A stretch of DNA of 64,000 nucleotides, from contig NZ_FWZT01000017.1 of NCBI RefSeq assembly GCF_900177345.1, positions 118,407 to 182,406 of the forward strand, written 5' to 3'. The notes under the pieces were generated by a model, which did no database searches, was not told the origin of the DNA, and was given only the letters and a program-made list of their open reading frames with translations. The stretch is from Pseudobacteriovorax antillogorgiicola (GTDB lineage Bacteria; Bdellovibrionota_B; Oligoflexia; Oligoflexales; Oligoflexaceae). Shown piece by piece: positions 1 to 8,430 of this stretch. Both the position numbers and the translations under genes were made by a program. Positions within the stretch are counted from its first letter, which is position 1; the number at the start of each line of letters is the position of its first letter.

Positions 1-196
1 TCACCCAACGCTGGTCCGCATCAACAATCACTCGTTTCTTAGGGTCCTGATAGGTAATCAGCTCTATTTTACCATCAATGTTGAGCCAAACCTGACCACG
101 ATCAACCTTATCCTTTGGTCCAGAAGCCCAATAGGCACCCGCCAAACCAATCAAAAAAAGTACGAAGTAGGGTAATACACGAGAGTTCACAGCCAT
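1..196 (-). CDS. DUF4340-like membrane-anchored protein, N-terminal part only
   Basis: The first 65 codons of a minus-strand gene that runs off the left edge. The ATG (194-196) overlaps the stop codon of the GldG-like gene by one base and has an AGGAG-type ribosome site just upstream. The translation begins MAVNSRVLPYFVLFLIGLAG, a short positive start followed by one membrane helix (about residues 8-24), then a soluble stretch. GldG-like genes are commonly followed by a DUF4340 protein, an anchored extracytoplasmic protein of unknown role, and the visible part fits that. The family call rests mainly on position, since most of the protein lies outside the window. Confidence 0.6.
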   Translation of the reverse strand, partial: MAVNSRVLPYFVLFLIGLAGAYWASGPKDKVDRGQVWLNIDGKIELITYQDPKKRVIVDADQRWV

Positions 197-2022
197 CACT
201 CCTTTCGACGATTGGCAAAATAACCGAATAACAGCACAAGACAAGGCACCAGATAGATCGAACCATGAAAGACCACTAGATCTCGACTCTTAGAGTGCTG
301 AATTTTGATGTCTTCCTCTGACGCGACTTCTCCCATAATTTCCGCCTGCCCCGCTAGCCACCGCACACTATCCACCACTGCTAGCTGATTGCCAGGATTG
401 AGAATCACTGGATCAGAAAGCATTGTGGCATCTGAAAAAACGAGGACCTTACTCTTTGATGACTCAGCGACCATTGCCACCGGATAGTTTTTACGAATCT
501 CGCCTTTATCGAATTTGGTATTCTTGTTGAGATCAATAAATGTGGTATTGAGAGTTTGAATCACCGGTGACGCCTTCCAATCGTCAGCCATCTTTTCAGC
601 AATTTTCAAGTGTCCTGACTGGAACGTGAGAAGTCCCATTTTATCGTCGTTCTTGGTCAAGCTGCTCATAGCCACATGGGAGGAGAAATTATTGGTGAAA
701 AGAAAGAAGTGATCGATCGCCTTACGAGTGCTACGCACAAATTGCTTGTCATTGGCCAAAAACTGAGGCTCAAATACAATCCCAAAGGAAGCCAGCAGCT
801 CTTCTAGTTGATTGGCTCCATCCAGCCCTTCGATACCTCGATCTTCTCCTGAAAACTCTACATCCAAGAACACCAAGAGACTACCACCACCGGCTAGATA
901 TGCCTTAAGAACTTGAATTTCTTGACTGGTAAAGGGCTTTGATGGTCCTGGTATCACCACCAAGTCGGTATCATCAGGAAGCTCCGAAAATCCACCTTGT
1001 TCAAGCCCTAAGGTACGAATATTGTAATTGAGCTGTTTTAAGATTTTATGAAAGTTCTTGATCTGTCGTGTGGCAGCCCTTTTGCCTTTCCAGCTCATTT
1101 CACCATGACCAGAAGTTACATAAATAGTTTTTTTCGCTTCAGAGATCCCCAAAAAAGCTTTTTGAAATAGCTGATCGAATTTCTTAAGTTTCTTTCGAGC
1201 AAAGGATATGTCTTCACCAACATCGATCCGCTGCCTTTTCTTATCCTTGAGAAGAATCACTTGACCATCCCGAGCCACGCGAAACTCCTCCGCTTTTGCT
1301 GGATAAAAGTCTTTGCTGTAAAAATTCAGCTCGACATTGTCATTAAGGCCAGCGACCTGCTCAAGATATTCCCGAACAAATGGCTCTACCTCACTGTCTC
1401 TGGCAAAAAAAGCTCCGATCTGCACTGGCTCGGTTAGTTCTCCAACCATCTTGACTGTGGACTCTCCTGGCTTTGTTGTTTTGAGGTAGGACCAATCCCA
1501 AACCATATCCATCTTATTGGCGGCAAAGTTTATACAAACCAAGGCGGCTAGCAGAAAGCCGATACCGAGCCAAGTTTGAGTTGCCAATACCAAGCGATAA
1601 GGCTCAGCACGATCACCTTCGCCACTGGATCGAATACCAATCTCTGCTCCAATTCCTGCAAATAGAGCAACGATCACAGCAGTTAACCAAGATACTAAGA
1701 GAACCTTTTGGCTTAAGGTTTCTACAGCACCACGATCACCTAGGCTAGCATCAAAAGCAAAGTAAAGACCGAGACCTAGGATCACAACAGACATCCATAG
1801 GCTACTGAGGAGCCAATTCTTAGCCTCCTTTTCGAATCCTTCGTTTTTCTTAGTAATGTATAAGCCTGCGGTCATACCCGTTCCCACTAGCATCAACAAA
1901 AGCCCTAGGCCGTCAATCAGCAGCCTGGAATCGTACTGTGAGAAATATCGTTCGACAGCAAAGATAATGACTAATCCCAGAAGGAATAGGCCTAGTCGTA
2001 AGTTTTTAAGCTGGTTTATCAT
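196..2022 (-). CDS. GldG-like ABC transporter auxiliary protein
   Basis: A 608-residue membrane protein resembling the GldG/ABC_transp_aux family, the extracytoplasmic partner of GldA/GldF ABC transporters. Hydrophobic helices lie near residues 8-24, 36-55, 70-92, 105-126 and 150-167. A long soluble domain follows with a Rossmann-like stretch (YVTSGHGEMSW near 300, DLVVIPGPSKPF near 345), and a last helix sits close to the C-terminus (about 585-602). The start codon overlaps the permease stop by four bases and is preceded by AGGAGG, so the two are probably translationally coupled. Gld proteins are tied to gliding in Bacteroidota, but this ABC set is far more widespread and its substrate is unknown. 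No other gliding genes are visible here. Confidence 0.82.
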   Translation of the reverse strand: MINQLKNLRLGLFLLGLVIIFAVERYFSQYDSRLLIDGLGLLLMLVGTGMTAGLYITKKNEGFEKEAKNWLLSSLWMSVVILGLGLYFAFDASLGDRGAVETLSQKVLLVSWLTAVIVALFAGIGAEIGIRSSGEGDRAEPYRLVLATQTWLGIGFLLAALVCINFAANKMDMVWDWSYLKTTKPGESTVKMVGELTEPVQIGAFFARDSEVEPFVREYLEQVAGLNDNVELNFYSKDFYPAKAEEFRVARDGQVILLKDKKRQRIDVGEDISFARKKLKKFDQLFQKAFLGISEAKKTIYVTSGHGEMSWKGKRAATRQIKNFHKILKQLNYNIRTLGLEQGGFSELPDDTDLVVIPGPSKPFTSQEIQVLKAYLAGGGSLLVFLDVEFSGEDRGIEGLDGANQLEELLASFGIVFEPQFLANDKQFVRSTRKAIDHFFLFTNNFSSHVAMSSLTKNDDKMGLLTFQSGHLKIAEKMADDWKASPVIQTLNTTFIDLNKNTKFDKGEIRKNYPVAMVAESSKSKVLVFSDATMLSDPVILNPGNQLAVVDSVRWLAGQAEIMGEVASEEDIKIQHSKSRDLVVFHGSIYLVPCLVLLFGYFANRRKE

Positions 2023-2747
2023 CCTTGCAACCTCCTAGACTCCAAGGCTCTGACGGAACATTCCAGAAAGAATAGGATCACACTTACATAATAGACTAGG
2101 TCCTTAAAGTGCACGATCCCTTTCGAAAATGGTCTAAACCTGAGATTATGAATGGATATATACGAAAAAATACTAGCAAAAGGCTCGTCCACCCTGCCTG
2201 AAACAAGCCAAAGCAGAAGAAAAACCACAGTGATAGAGGCCCCAATTACGGCTGCCAAAAGTTGATTAGGCGCGATAACGCTACCAAACAATGCAATCGC
2301 CAGCACAGAAGCACCCAGGAGAGTCACTCCCAAATAACCTGCTGCCATGTGACCAATAGACACTTTGCCTTCAATGAAAATCAGAGCTGGTAGGTAAATG
2401 GTTAAAGACTGGAGAATTAAAAACATCACAAGACTAGACAAAAACTTGCCGTAGATCAATTGCCGTTCTGTTATGGGAGAGGTGTAGAATAGGGTGATCG
2501 TTCCAAACTGCTTTTCCTCGGCGAGCAGCCTCATGGCAAGAAAGATAGCAGCAACCATACCGATACCACTGCTAAAAAAGAAGAAGTCCTTCAAAACATC
2601 GGCAGAAAACTTAGCCTTATTACCAATGGCAAACGCGTTGAATAGAAGACCATCGATGAGAAGTGCTGCAAAGACGATAATGTAGCCCATCCAAGTCTTA
2701 AAGTATGAGTTTATCTCTCGCTGCGCAATCAACCAGATTTTACTCAT
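2019..2747 (-). CDS. ABC-2 type transporter permease, GldF-like
   Basis: A 242-residue integral membrane protein with about six helices and the ABC-2 permease pattern: an amphipathic start (IWLIAQREINSYFKTWMGY), then a conserved loop containing RLLAEEKQFGTITLFYTSPI near residues 68-90, the site that contacts the ATPase in this family. It lies between the ATPase gene (4-base ATGA-type overlap) and the GldG-like gene (4-base overlap), so the three should form one transporter complex in the inner membrane. The transported substrate cannot be read from sequence. Length and topology are normal for GldF/NosY-type permeases. Confidence 0.85.
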   Translation of the reverse strand: MSKIWLIAQREINSYFKTWMGYIIVFAALLIDGLLFNAFAIGNKAKFSADVLKDFFFFSSGIGMVAAIFLAMRLLAEEKQFGTITLFYTSPITERQLIYGKFLSSLVMFLILQSLTIYLPALIFIEGKVSIGHMAAGYLGVTLLGASVLAIALFGSVIAPNQLLAAVIGASITVVFLLLWLVSGRVDEPFASIFSYISIHNLRFRPFSKGIVHFKDLVYYVSVILFFLECSVRALESRRLQG

Positions 2748-3676
2748 CGTCGCGACTCCGTATTAATCAGTTTAAAGAATAAGCTTTCTAACTCAGCCTG
2801 CTTTTTCTGTAAGGCTAGAAGCTGAACTCCAGACTCCACCACACATTTGGCGATTTGACCTCTCAGGTCTAGGTTGCAAGCAATATCTAGAGTCGTTGTG
2901 GCTTCCTGGCGATGATCGGTCACGCTTTGCACCCCTTCGATGCCCATGATTTTATCACCCAACCCGTCGTCCCAACGATCGACCTCGATAGCAATATCCA
3001 TAGCGCCATCCATATTGCCCATAAGCTCCTTCTCGTTGCCCTCGGCAACCAACTGCCCTTTATCGATCACAAGAATGCGATCGCAGGTTTTAGTGATTTC
3101 AGACAGAATATGGCTCGACAGGATTACTGTATGCTTGCCTTTAAGAGATAGAATCAGATCTCTCATCTCTGCAATTTGTATCGGGTCGAGGCCATTGATA
3201 GGCTCATCAAGAATGAGGACCTTGGGCTTATGGACAATGGCTTGGGCAATCCCGACCCGTTGCTGGTAGCCGTGGGATAGCTGCCCCAACTGCCGATCGT
3301 ACACATCTTCTAGATTTGCCTGCTTTATTGCATCTTCGACATAGCTAGCAATCTGATCTCCCGGCGCATCCTTTAATTTGGCGACGAAGCTTAGATAAGC
3401 TTCAACGGTCATTTCATGGTAGAGAGGTGGCCTATCAGGCAGATAGCCAATGAGCTGCCTCACCTTCTCCGAGTCGTGAGTGACGGAGTAACCGCCAATC
3501 CTAGCTTCACCTACCGATGGCAAAAGAAAGCAGCCGAGAACCTTGAGAATCGTGCTCTTCCCTGCTCCGTTAACCCCCAGCAGGCCAACTATCTCACCGT
3601 CAGAGATCTTGAAGCTCAGGTTCTCTACGGCTTTTTTCTGGCCGTAGAATTTGCAGATACCATTGACTTCGATCAT
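2744..3676 (-). CDS. ABC transporter ATP-binding protein, GldA-like
   Basis: The 310-residue ATPase of the ABC-2 module. Walker A is GVNGAGKST (about residues 34-42), the signature is LSHGYQQR (133-140, with H in place of the usual first G) and Walker B is VLILDEP (153-159), followed by the SSHIL switch-histidine region. The C-terminal 90 residues form the small accessory domain common in GldA/CcmA-type ATPases. It is first in a minus-strand run with the permease and GldG-like genes. A GGGTG ribosome site precedes the ATG. Energy coupling is clear; the cargo is unknown. Confidence 0.88.
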   Translation of the reverse strand: MIEVNGICKFYGQKKAVENLSFKISDGEIVGLLGVNGAGKSTILKVLGCFLLPSVGEARIGGYSVTHDSEKVRQLIGYLPDRPPLYHEMTVEAYLSFVAKLKDAPGDQIASYVEDAIKQANLEDVYDRQLGQLSHGYQQRVGIAQAIVHKPKVLILDEPINGLDPIQIAEMRDLILSLKGKHTVILSSHILSEITKTCDRILVIDKGQLVAEGNEKELMGNMDGAMDIAIEVDRWDDGLGDKIMGIEGVQSVTDHRQEATTTLDIACNLDLRGQIAKCVVESGVQLLALQKKQAELESLFFKLINTESRR

Positions 3677-3803
3677 GGACTTTGCACCCTACATGTTCAG
3701 TTATTTTAAAAAGACATCTTAGAAAAATATCAGACATAGCGTGCAAATCAAGACAGGAAAGCTTTGGGCCGGCAAGGCTTAACATGCCTTGCTCGATTGT
3801 AGG

Positions 3804-4439
3804 TTATTGGAGGTAAAGCATTGGGGTCTGGTCAAGGTAGTTGCCTGGCTGAATCTGGCCTTGGAAGGCACCCACTTGGATCACAACTCCGGTAAGAAGA
3901 ACACCGCGACGTCCAATCGGCTGACAGATATCATTTCGGCAGGTTTCAATCTCCTCGGAGCGATCGAACTTATCTAGAGTGCTAGAAGGAATCGGTAGCC
4001 ACTTTTTGCGAAACTCTTGGTGGGAATTCTTTGGCACAACGCTCGCCGTAGTTATTTCCTTTTCACCTGCAACCCTACCAACAGGTGTAGGAGGTTCATC
4101 CAAGTCTGCCTTTGTTACAGGCTTAAGTCTATTTCTAGGCGTCGGCTTGCTCCTCGGGACTCTAAACTTCTTCTCGGCAGCAACCTCATTTTTGACGTGG
4201 GAGTAGTCTTGGGTAGTACGCTGAAAGCGCGGCTCAGCGAATACGTTAGATTTATTGACTTGCTCGTCTTCAAAAGGTTGATACTCGGGTTCTGCAATCG
4301 GGGCAATATCTTGGGGATCAGGTGTTAGCTGTCCACTTTCGGAAGGAGGCGATACTTGCTCCAGCTCGCTTTGGTGTAGCAGTCCCAAAAGACCAAGTGA
4401 AGATAACAAGACAAGCGCAGCAATAATCAACTTATTCAC
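3804..4439 (-). CDS. membrane-anchored protein of unknown function
   Basis: A 211-residue protein of no recognised family. The start chosen is GTG at 4437-4439, because AAGGAGG lies 5-6 bases before it and the protein then opens directly with a membrane helix (MNKLIIAALVLLSSLGLLGL). An upstream ATG in frame at 4484 would add 15 residues without a better ribosome site. After the anchor comes a low-complexity Pro/Glu-rich linker (about 25-130), then a compact C-terminal part with a Cys pair (ETCRNDICQPIGRRG) and a short hydrophobic end (VVIQVGAFQGQI). It is probably periplasmic and held to the inner membrane. The two cysteines could form a disulphide. Its neighbours give no functional hint. Confidence 0.6.
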   Translation of the reverse strand: MNKLIIAALVLLSSLGLLGLLHQSELEQVSPPSESGQLTPDPQDIAPIAEPEYQPFEDEQVNKSNVFAEPRFQRTTQDYSHVKNEVAAEKKFRVPRSKPTPRNRLKPVTKADLDEPPTPVGRVAGEKEITTASVVPKNSHQEFRKKWLPIPSSTLDKFDRSEEIETCRNDICQPIGRRGVLLTGVVIQVGAFQGQIQPGNYLDQTPMLYLQ

Positions 4440-4762
4440 AAGAACCTCCTTCAAAGCCGGTAGGGCTTCTCCGGAAGTTATCATGCAAAAACTATGTCAC
4501 AAATGTAGTAGACGGTCTTCAAATCAGTTATCTCAGGAGCCCAAAGCCTTCGGGAAAGCACCACTTTTAACCATAACCTACTGATACTACGATGCTATTA
4601 TCAGCTCCACAACCTTCAAATGGACCAAAAACATTGTTATCCTAGTAGCTTACCCTATTCCTCAGACCAAGGTCGTGACAAGTTTTGAACGTAGCCAACC
4701 GTCGCTCTAGCTGACAGTCAAGCCACCTAATTCTTTGACCAACCATATGCCTTGAGCCAAAC
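4440..4762. other. 323-bp intergenic stretch without a visible gene
   Basis: Between the GTG-started unknown gene and the end of proC, all transcribed leftwards. No open frame with a plausible ribosome site, no tRNA-like T-arm and no stem followed by a T-run was seen on either strand. It must contain the promoter of the 3804-4439 gene. A loose candidate reads TTGTGACA, then GATAAC, on the minus strand around 4475-4510, but the match is poor. Confidence 0.5.
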
Positions 4763-5575
4763 CTACCTCGACTCACCTAAAAACCGTGAACGATCAGTTG
4801 CTTTTTCCACAGCAGAAACAAACATGGATCTTAAGCCTCGCTCCTCAAGCTCGTGAAGAGCCGATATAGTCGTCCCAGCCGGAGTAGTCACTTGGTCCTT
4901 TAAAATCGCTGGGTGTTGACCGGTGTGCTTGACTAAGGCCGCCGCACCGAGAACTGTCTGCGTTGCCAGGTTTTGGGATAGACTTCGAGGTAAGCCCATT
5001 TTCACACCACCATCGGTCAAAGCCTCAATGACCATATAAATATAGGCAGGACCGCTACCAGAGAGGCCAGTAACCGTATCCATCAGAGATTCTTTAGTCC
5101 AGTAGGCTTCTCCCACTGCTTGAAAGACCCGCTCAGCAAGCTCCTTCTGATCTTTGCTACAATTAGCATTACAGCACATAGCCGTTGCTGCTTCTCCGAT
5201 TGTTGCTGCGATGTTTGGCATCGCCCGAACCACTCCACCTTGGAAGTCCAGCTCCTCCTGGATGGTCTCGATTCGCACTCCTGCAAGAATTGAAAGGACA
5301 AGGCAATCAGGATCGATCTTGCCACGTAAGGTTTCTGCTAGGCTTTTTAAGTCATGGGGCTTAACACAAAATATCAGGCATTCACCATCTTTTCCAAGCA
5401 GACTTAAATCTTCAACTCCTTGACAAGTTTCCATTTCTGCAAACTGATCCTTGATGTCCGGGTGAAGATCAAAAACCTTAAGAGGATGCTGGTCTTTCAA
5501 CGGTGACTTAAGCAGCCCTTTAACCATGGAGCCACCCATATTTCCCAAACCAATCACCGTTAATGCTTTTGCCAT
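4763..5575 (-). CDS. proC: pyrroline-5-carboxylate reductase
   Basis: Catalyses the last step of proline synthesis, the NAD(P)H-dependent reduction of 1-pyrroline-5-carboxylate to proline, in the cytoplasm. The 270 residues are the usual family length. The N-terminal Rossmann loop is VIGLGNMGGSM (about 7-17), the central conserved stretch is VVRAMPNIAATIGEAATAM, and the family signature LSGSGPAYIYMVIEALTDGG sits near residue 170, followed by TTPAGTTISALHELE near the C-terminus. AAAGG precedes the ATG at a normal distance. It appears monocistronic, divergent from the plus-strand beta-barrel gene at 5707. Confidence 0.95.
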   Translation of the reverse strand: MAKALTVIGLGNMGGSMVKGLLKSPLKDQHPLKVFDLHPDIKDQFAEMETCQGVEDLSLLGKDGECLIFCVKPHDLKSLAETLRGKIDPDCLVLSILAGVRIETIQEELDFQGGVVRAMPNIAATIGEAATAMCCNANCSKDQKELAERVFQAVGEAYWTKESLMDTVTGLSGSGPAYIYMVIEALTDGGVKMGLPRSLSQNLATQTVLGAAALVKHTGQHPAILKDQVTTPAGTTISALHELEERGLRSMFVSAVEKATDRSRFLGESR

Positions 5576-5660
5576 CTTAGGACCTTTCTATCTTTAATTC
5601 TCAGAGCCTTCAGCCTTGACTCTGAAGCTTTCCGCGATGATGCAGACCAGACTTTCAATA

Positions 5661-5669
5661 TGCTAAAAT
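5661..5669 (+). promoter_or_regulatory. candidate extended -10 promoter
   Basis: TGC followed by TAAAAT (5664-5669) matches the extended -10 form TGnTATAAT with one change. It sits about 38 bases before the TTG start of the plus-strand barrel gene at 5707, in the divergent gap with proC. No convincing -35 hexamer is at 17 bases. Confidence 0.35.
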
Positions 5670-5706
5670 GATACCAGAGGGAATCTGTGAACTGTAGGAG
5701 CTTCCG

Positions 5707-6435
5707 TTGGGTAAGACGTTACTAGCATTCATTCTAAGCTTGTCATTTGGACTACCCGCCGAAGCCCAAGAAATCGAAGACTTCTCACTGGACCAACCGC
5801 CAAGTTATTCGTCTGAGCCGAAAAAGACAACTCGGAAAAAAACCTATCGGAAGCGAAGCAGACAAAGGCGTATTCATCATATCTCCGGCCATGGAATTTT
5901 AAACTACTTTGGCAGCGGCGTTGGCCTAGGCTATGAATACCGCACCAACTCGTTTTTCTCTTGGGGAGTCTCGGCCTCATACACCCAGGCACATTTAGAA
6001 GCAGCGGTAGGGGTCGGTGTGAATGAAATATTGGATGCAACCAACACGAGAGCCAGCGGCTTCATAAAGTTTTTCATATGGGATCTGGTATATGCTGGAT
6101 TAAAAATCAATGGCTCCCAAGTCTCCGGAGACTATAGCTTAGACGATGAAAACCAAACTGAACAAGCAGCTGATGTCCCCTTTACTGCCACGGAGATTCA
6201 TCCTGATCTATTTTTGGGAACTCACTTCGATCTTAAATCGAACTTTTTCTTAGCCATCGACTGGGTGGGTTTTGGTGTCCCTGTAACTTCTGGGTTAAGT
6301 ACCAAAAGCACCGAAAGTAGTGACCAAGCTGTAGAGTTTCTCACTCAAGAGACGCCCGCAGAGCGTATTCGCAGCGAGATCGATCAACAACTTGGTCTAC
6401 ACTATGTCGTTGTTCACTTTGGATACCGCTTATAA
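5707..6435 (+). CDS. predicted outer-membrane beta-barrel protein
   Basis: A 242-residue exported protein. The start is TTG at 5707, supported by AGGAG six bases upstream. The signal peptide is clear: GKTLLAFILSLSFGLPAEA with likely cleavage before QEIED. A strongly basic linker follows (KKTTRKKTYRKRSRQRR, about 38-54), then alternating hydrophobic/polar stretches with many Tyr, Phe and Gly (GVGLGYEYRTNSFFSWGVSA) ending in HFGYRL. The terminal aromatic pattern and strand periodicity fit a small outer-membrane barrel. The specific family is not recognised. The basic linker after the signal peptide is unusual for a barrel and might contact LPS or peptidoglycan (inference). Confidence 0.6.
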   Translation: MGKTLLAFILSLSFGLPAEAQEIEDFSLDQPPSYSSEPKKTTRKKTYRKRSRQRRIHHISGHGILNYFGSGVGLGYEYRTNSFFSWGVSASYTQAHLEAAVGVGVNEILDATNTRASGFIKFFIWDLVYAGLKINGSQVSGDYSLDDENQTEQAADVPFTATEIHPDLFLGTHFDLKSNFFLAIDWVGFGVPVTSGLSTKSTESSDQAVEFLTQETPAERIRSEIDQQLGLHYVVVHFGYRL

Positions 6436-6447
6436 GAGGACAGCTTC

Positions 6448-6852
6448 ATGACAACCAAGGTTTCAAAAGTTTATAGTATCGATCAAGCCAGCAGACACCT
6501 CGGCCTGTCTGAAGCCGATATCTGGCAGAAGGTTGAATGCGGGCAACTTATCTGCCGTATGGTGCATGGGCAATTGATGGTCTACCCGTCAGAGTCTGAA
6601 GAGCCGAATATTAACAGTCAGCCCCAATTGATTACCTCAGGGGCCACAGGAGCACAGGATGAAACGCTGCGACGCCTTGCCTCAATTGAAAATACCTTGG
6701 CAGGAGCTCTTTCCTCCACTGCTAACCAGCGGGAAATCGATCATCTCAATCGCGCGGTTGTGGAAAAAGATGATGAAATCAAGAGACTTAAGCACGACTT
6801 AGAAGATCTTTCTATTTTGGCTAATACCTTACAATCAAGCCTTGAAAGCTAG
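6448..6852 (+). CDS. small protein with HTH-like N-terminus and coiled-coil C-terminus
   Basis: A 134-residue cytoplasmic protein 12 bases after the barrel gene. AGAGGA lies just before the ATG. Residues 8-45 (YSIDQASRHLGLSEADIWQK, then a segment ending LICRMVHGQLMVYP) read like the helix-turn-helix/wing of an excisionase or MerR-type DNA-binding domain. Residues 75-134 are heptad-like, with many Glu, Lys and Leu (VVEKDDEIKRLKHDLEDLS), and should form a coiled coil. It may be a small DNA-binding or scaffold protein. The family is not recognised, and the HTH reading is suggestive only. Confidence 0.55.
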   Translation: MTTKVSKVYSIDQASRHLGLSEADIWQKVECGQLICRMVHGQLMVYPSESEEPNINSQPQLITSGATGAQDETLRRLASIENTLAGALSSTANQREIDHLNRAVVEKDDEIKRLKHDLEDLSILANTLQSSLES

Positions 6853-6917
6853 GAAAAATCTTACCTTAAGCTCATAGAGACCTCTCCGATAGAGGCACTG
6901 AAAGACTTGAGGTAACT

Positions 6918-8135
6918 ATGATACGACTTTCTAAAATGCTGATTCTTACTGGCTGTCTTGCAATAGACCCGGCATACAGCCAAGAGGTTCCCGAGTCCTT
7001 TGTCCCAGTGAGATCCAACGGCATGGGTGGAGCATTCACAGCGATTTCCAACGACGAGAATGCAGTGTGGACCAACCCAGCTGGTATCGCTCGCGTACGA
7101 AAAGCCCGTAGCCGCTCCACGGTTCACATCGTGAAAATTCCGAATATCGTGGTCGGCATCAACACCAATAGCCAAGAGTTTATCGATGGTATAAGCGAAT
7201 CGGGAAATGAAGAAAACGCGCAAGGCCTGTCGAGCAGCGCGACAGATCTCGCCGACAAGCCCCTTTGGTCAACCCTATCAATGTTTCCTCTGATGATGCT
7301 GGACTTGGGCAGCATGCCGTCCATTGTTGGAGCCTATTCTCACACCAAACTAAAAGCGGTCATTGACTCTGAAAACACCGATCAAGCACGAACCGAGGCC
7401 ATTTCCGATGTGGGTGGGGTCTGGGGCCTAGCCTTTACCAATCGCACGAATAGGCTAAACTTCGGCCTAAACCTGCGCTATGTAGCCCGCTATGCTTATG
7501 AAGACACCTTGCTCGTCACAGAGCTTCAAGATGCCAACACCTTGCAAACTCGAATCAAAGAAAACTCCAACAAGTCATCTGCCTTCGCGGTAGACCTTGG
7601 ATTCATGTGGACCTTTGCCGACTTTTGGTTTCCCACTATTGGTATTGCCGTATTCAACGCCCCCTTGGGCTGCAAAGATGATTATCTGAACCCATTTGCA
7701 AAAGTTAGAGAGAAGGTTTGTGGCACAGTTTTTACTGGTGACATTGCCAATCCCGATGCCGTATCCACCATTGACCCCACCGATATCCGCGTGGGAATCT
7801 CTATCACACCGAGGCTTAGCAGGAAAATTGCTGCGCGCTTATCGGTAGGTTTTCATCATCTATATATAGGTTCAGGATCCCAGAACTACGGCTTGAGCGA
7901 TATTCCCATCCAAAAGCAAACCCATGCGGGCATCGAGTTTGTTACAGGCAACCCACTTCTACCATCACCATTCTCTGTTTCAGTCGGGTATAATCAAGGA
8001 TTTTATAGTATGGGTGCCTCGGTTCGGTTATCGTTCCTATCTCTCGACTTCGCTACTTTTGGTAGAGATATTTCTACTTCAGAAACACCTCAAGAGGACC
8101 GCCGAATCATGGCTGGTTTGTCGATTGATTTCTAG
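6918..8135 (+). CDS. OmpP1/FadL- or PorV-like outer-membrane protein
   Basis: A 405-residue exported barrel-like protein. The signal peptide is about 1-21 (ILTGCLAIDPAYSQ). The start of the mature protein has the hallmark segment SNGMGGAFTAISNDENAVWT followed by NPAG (about 33-56), shared by FadL/TodX, PorV and related barrels. The rest is rich in aromatic, Gly and alternating strands (FGLNLRYVARYAYEDTLLV) and ends GLSIDF, close to a BAM-type terminal strand. FadL relatives move hydrophobic compounds, and PorV relatives act in secretion. Which of these applies is not decided by sequence. GAGGTA precedes the ATG. Confidence 0.75.
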   Translation: MIRLSKMLILTGCLAIDPAYSQEVPESFVPVRSNGMGGAFTAISNDENAVWTNPAGIARVRKARSRSTVHIVKIPNIVVGINTNSQEFIDGISESGNEENAQGLSSSATDLADKPLWSTLSMFPLMMLDLGSMPSIVGAYSHTKLKAVIDSENTDQARTEAISDVGGVWGLAFTNRTNRLNFGLNLRYVARYAYEDTLLVTELQDANTLQTRIKENSNKSSAFAVDLGFMWTFADFWFPTIGIAVFNAPLGCKDDYLNPFAKVREKVCGTVFTGDIANPDAVSTIDPTDIRVGISITPRLSRKIAARLSVGFHHLYIGSGSQNYGLSDIPIQKQTHAGIEFVTGNPLLPSPFSVSVGYNQGFYSMGASVRLSFLSLDFATFGRDISTSETPQEDRRIMAGLSIDF

Positions 8136-8430
8136 TGCTAGACAGTTTTATACTCGAATTCGATTGGCTCTTTTTATCAGAGATCTCCGAAACACCTGGC
8201 TTTTGGTGGCATGTTTTAGGCAAGAATTTCTTACCCCAATGCTCTGTAGATTTAAAGTCATATGAAGATCAACTAACGATTCATCGTAGCAAAACACCTG
8301 ATTGCATCAATTCTTCTTCCAGGCAAGAAATGTCAATGTCACCCGCAACAATGGTATCATATAGCAAACAGTACCATTAAGTGGTACGATCCTAATGATT
8401 TAACGGACCGATTCTTATGGGACTGACCGC
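8136..8430. other. intergenic stretch with a small hairpin
   Basis: About 295 bases between the FadL-like gene and the lipoprotein gene. A frame of 81 codons starts with a GTG overlapping the upstream stop (8135), but its product shows no known domain and no ribosome site beyond coupling, so it is not called as a gene. An inverted repeat GTACCA-TTAAG-TGGTAC lies at 8371-8387, without a T-run. It could mark an operator or an mRNA hairpin ahead of the lipoprotein gene. Confidence 0.4.

Noticed and set aside
196..3676. Evidence that this organism glides
   Set aside because: Only the GldA/F/G-like ABC part is present, which occurs in many non-gliding bacteria.
8135..8380. 81-codon frame with a GTG overlapping the stop of the FadL-like gene
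   Set aside because: No recognised domain, signal or membrane segment and no ribosome site beyond coupling; described as intergenic instead.
8371..8387. GTACCA/TGGTAC hairpin as a terminator
   Set aside because: No T-run follows and it lies 236 bases after the previous stop; kept only as a note in the intergenic entry.
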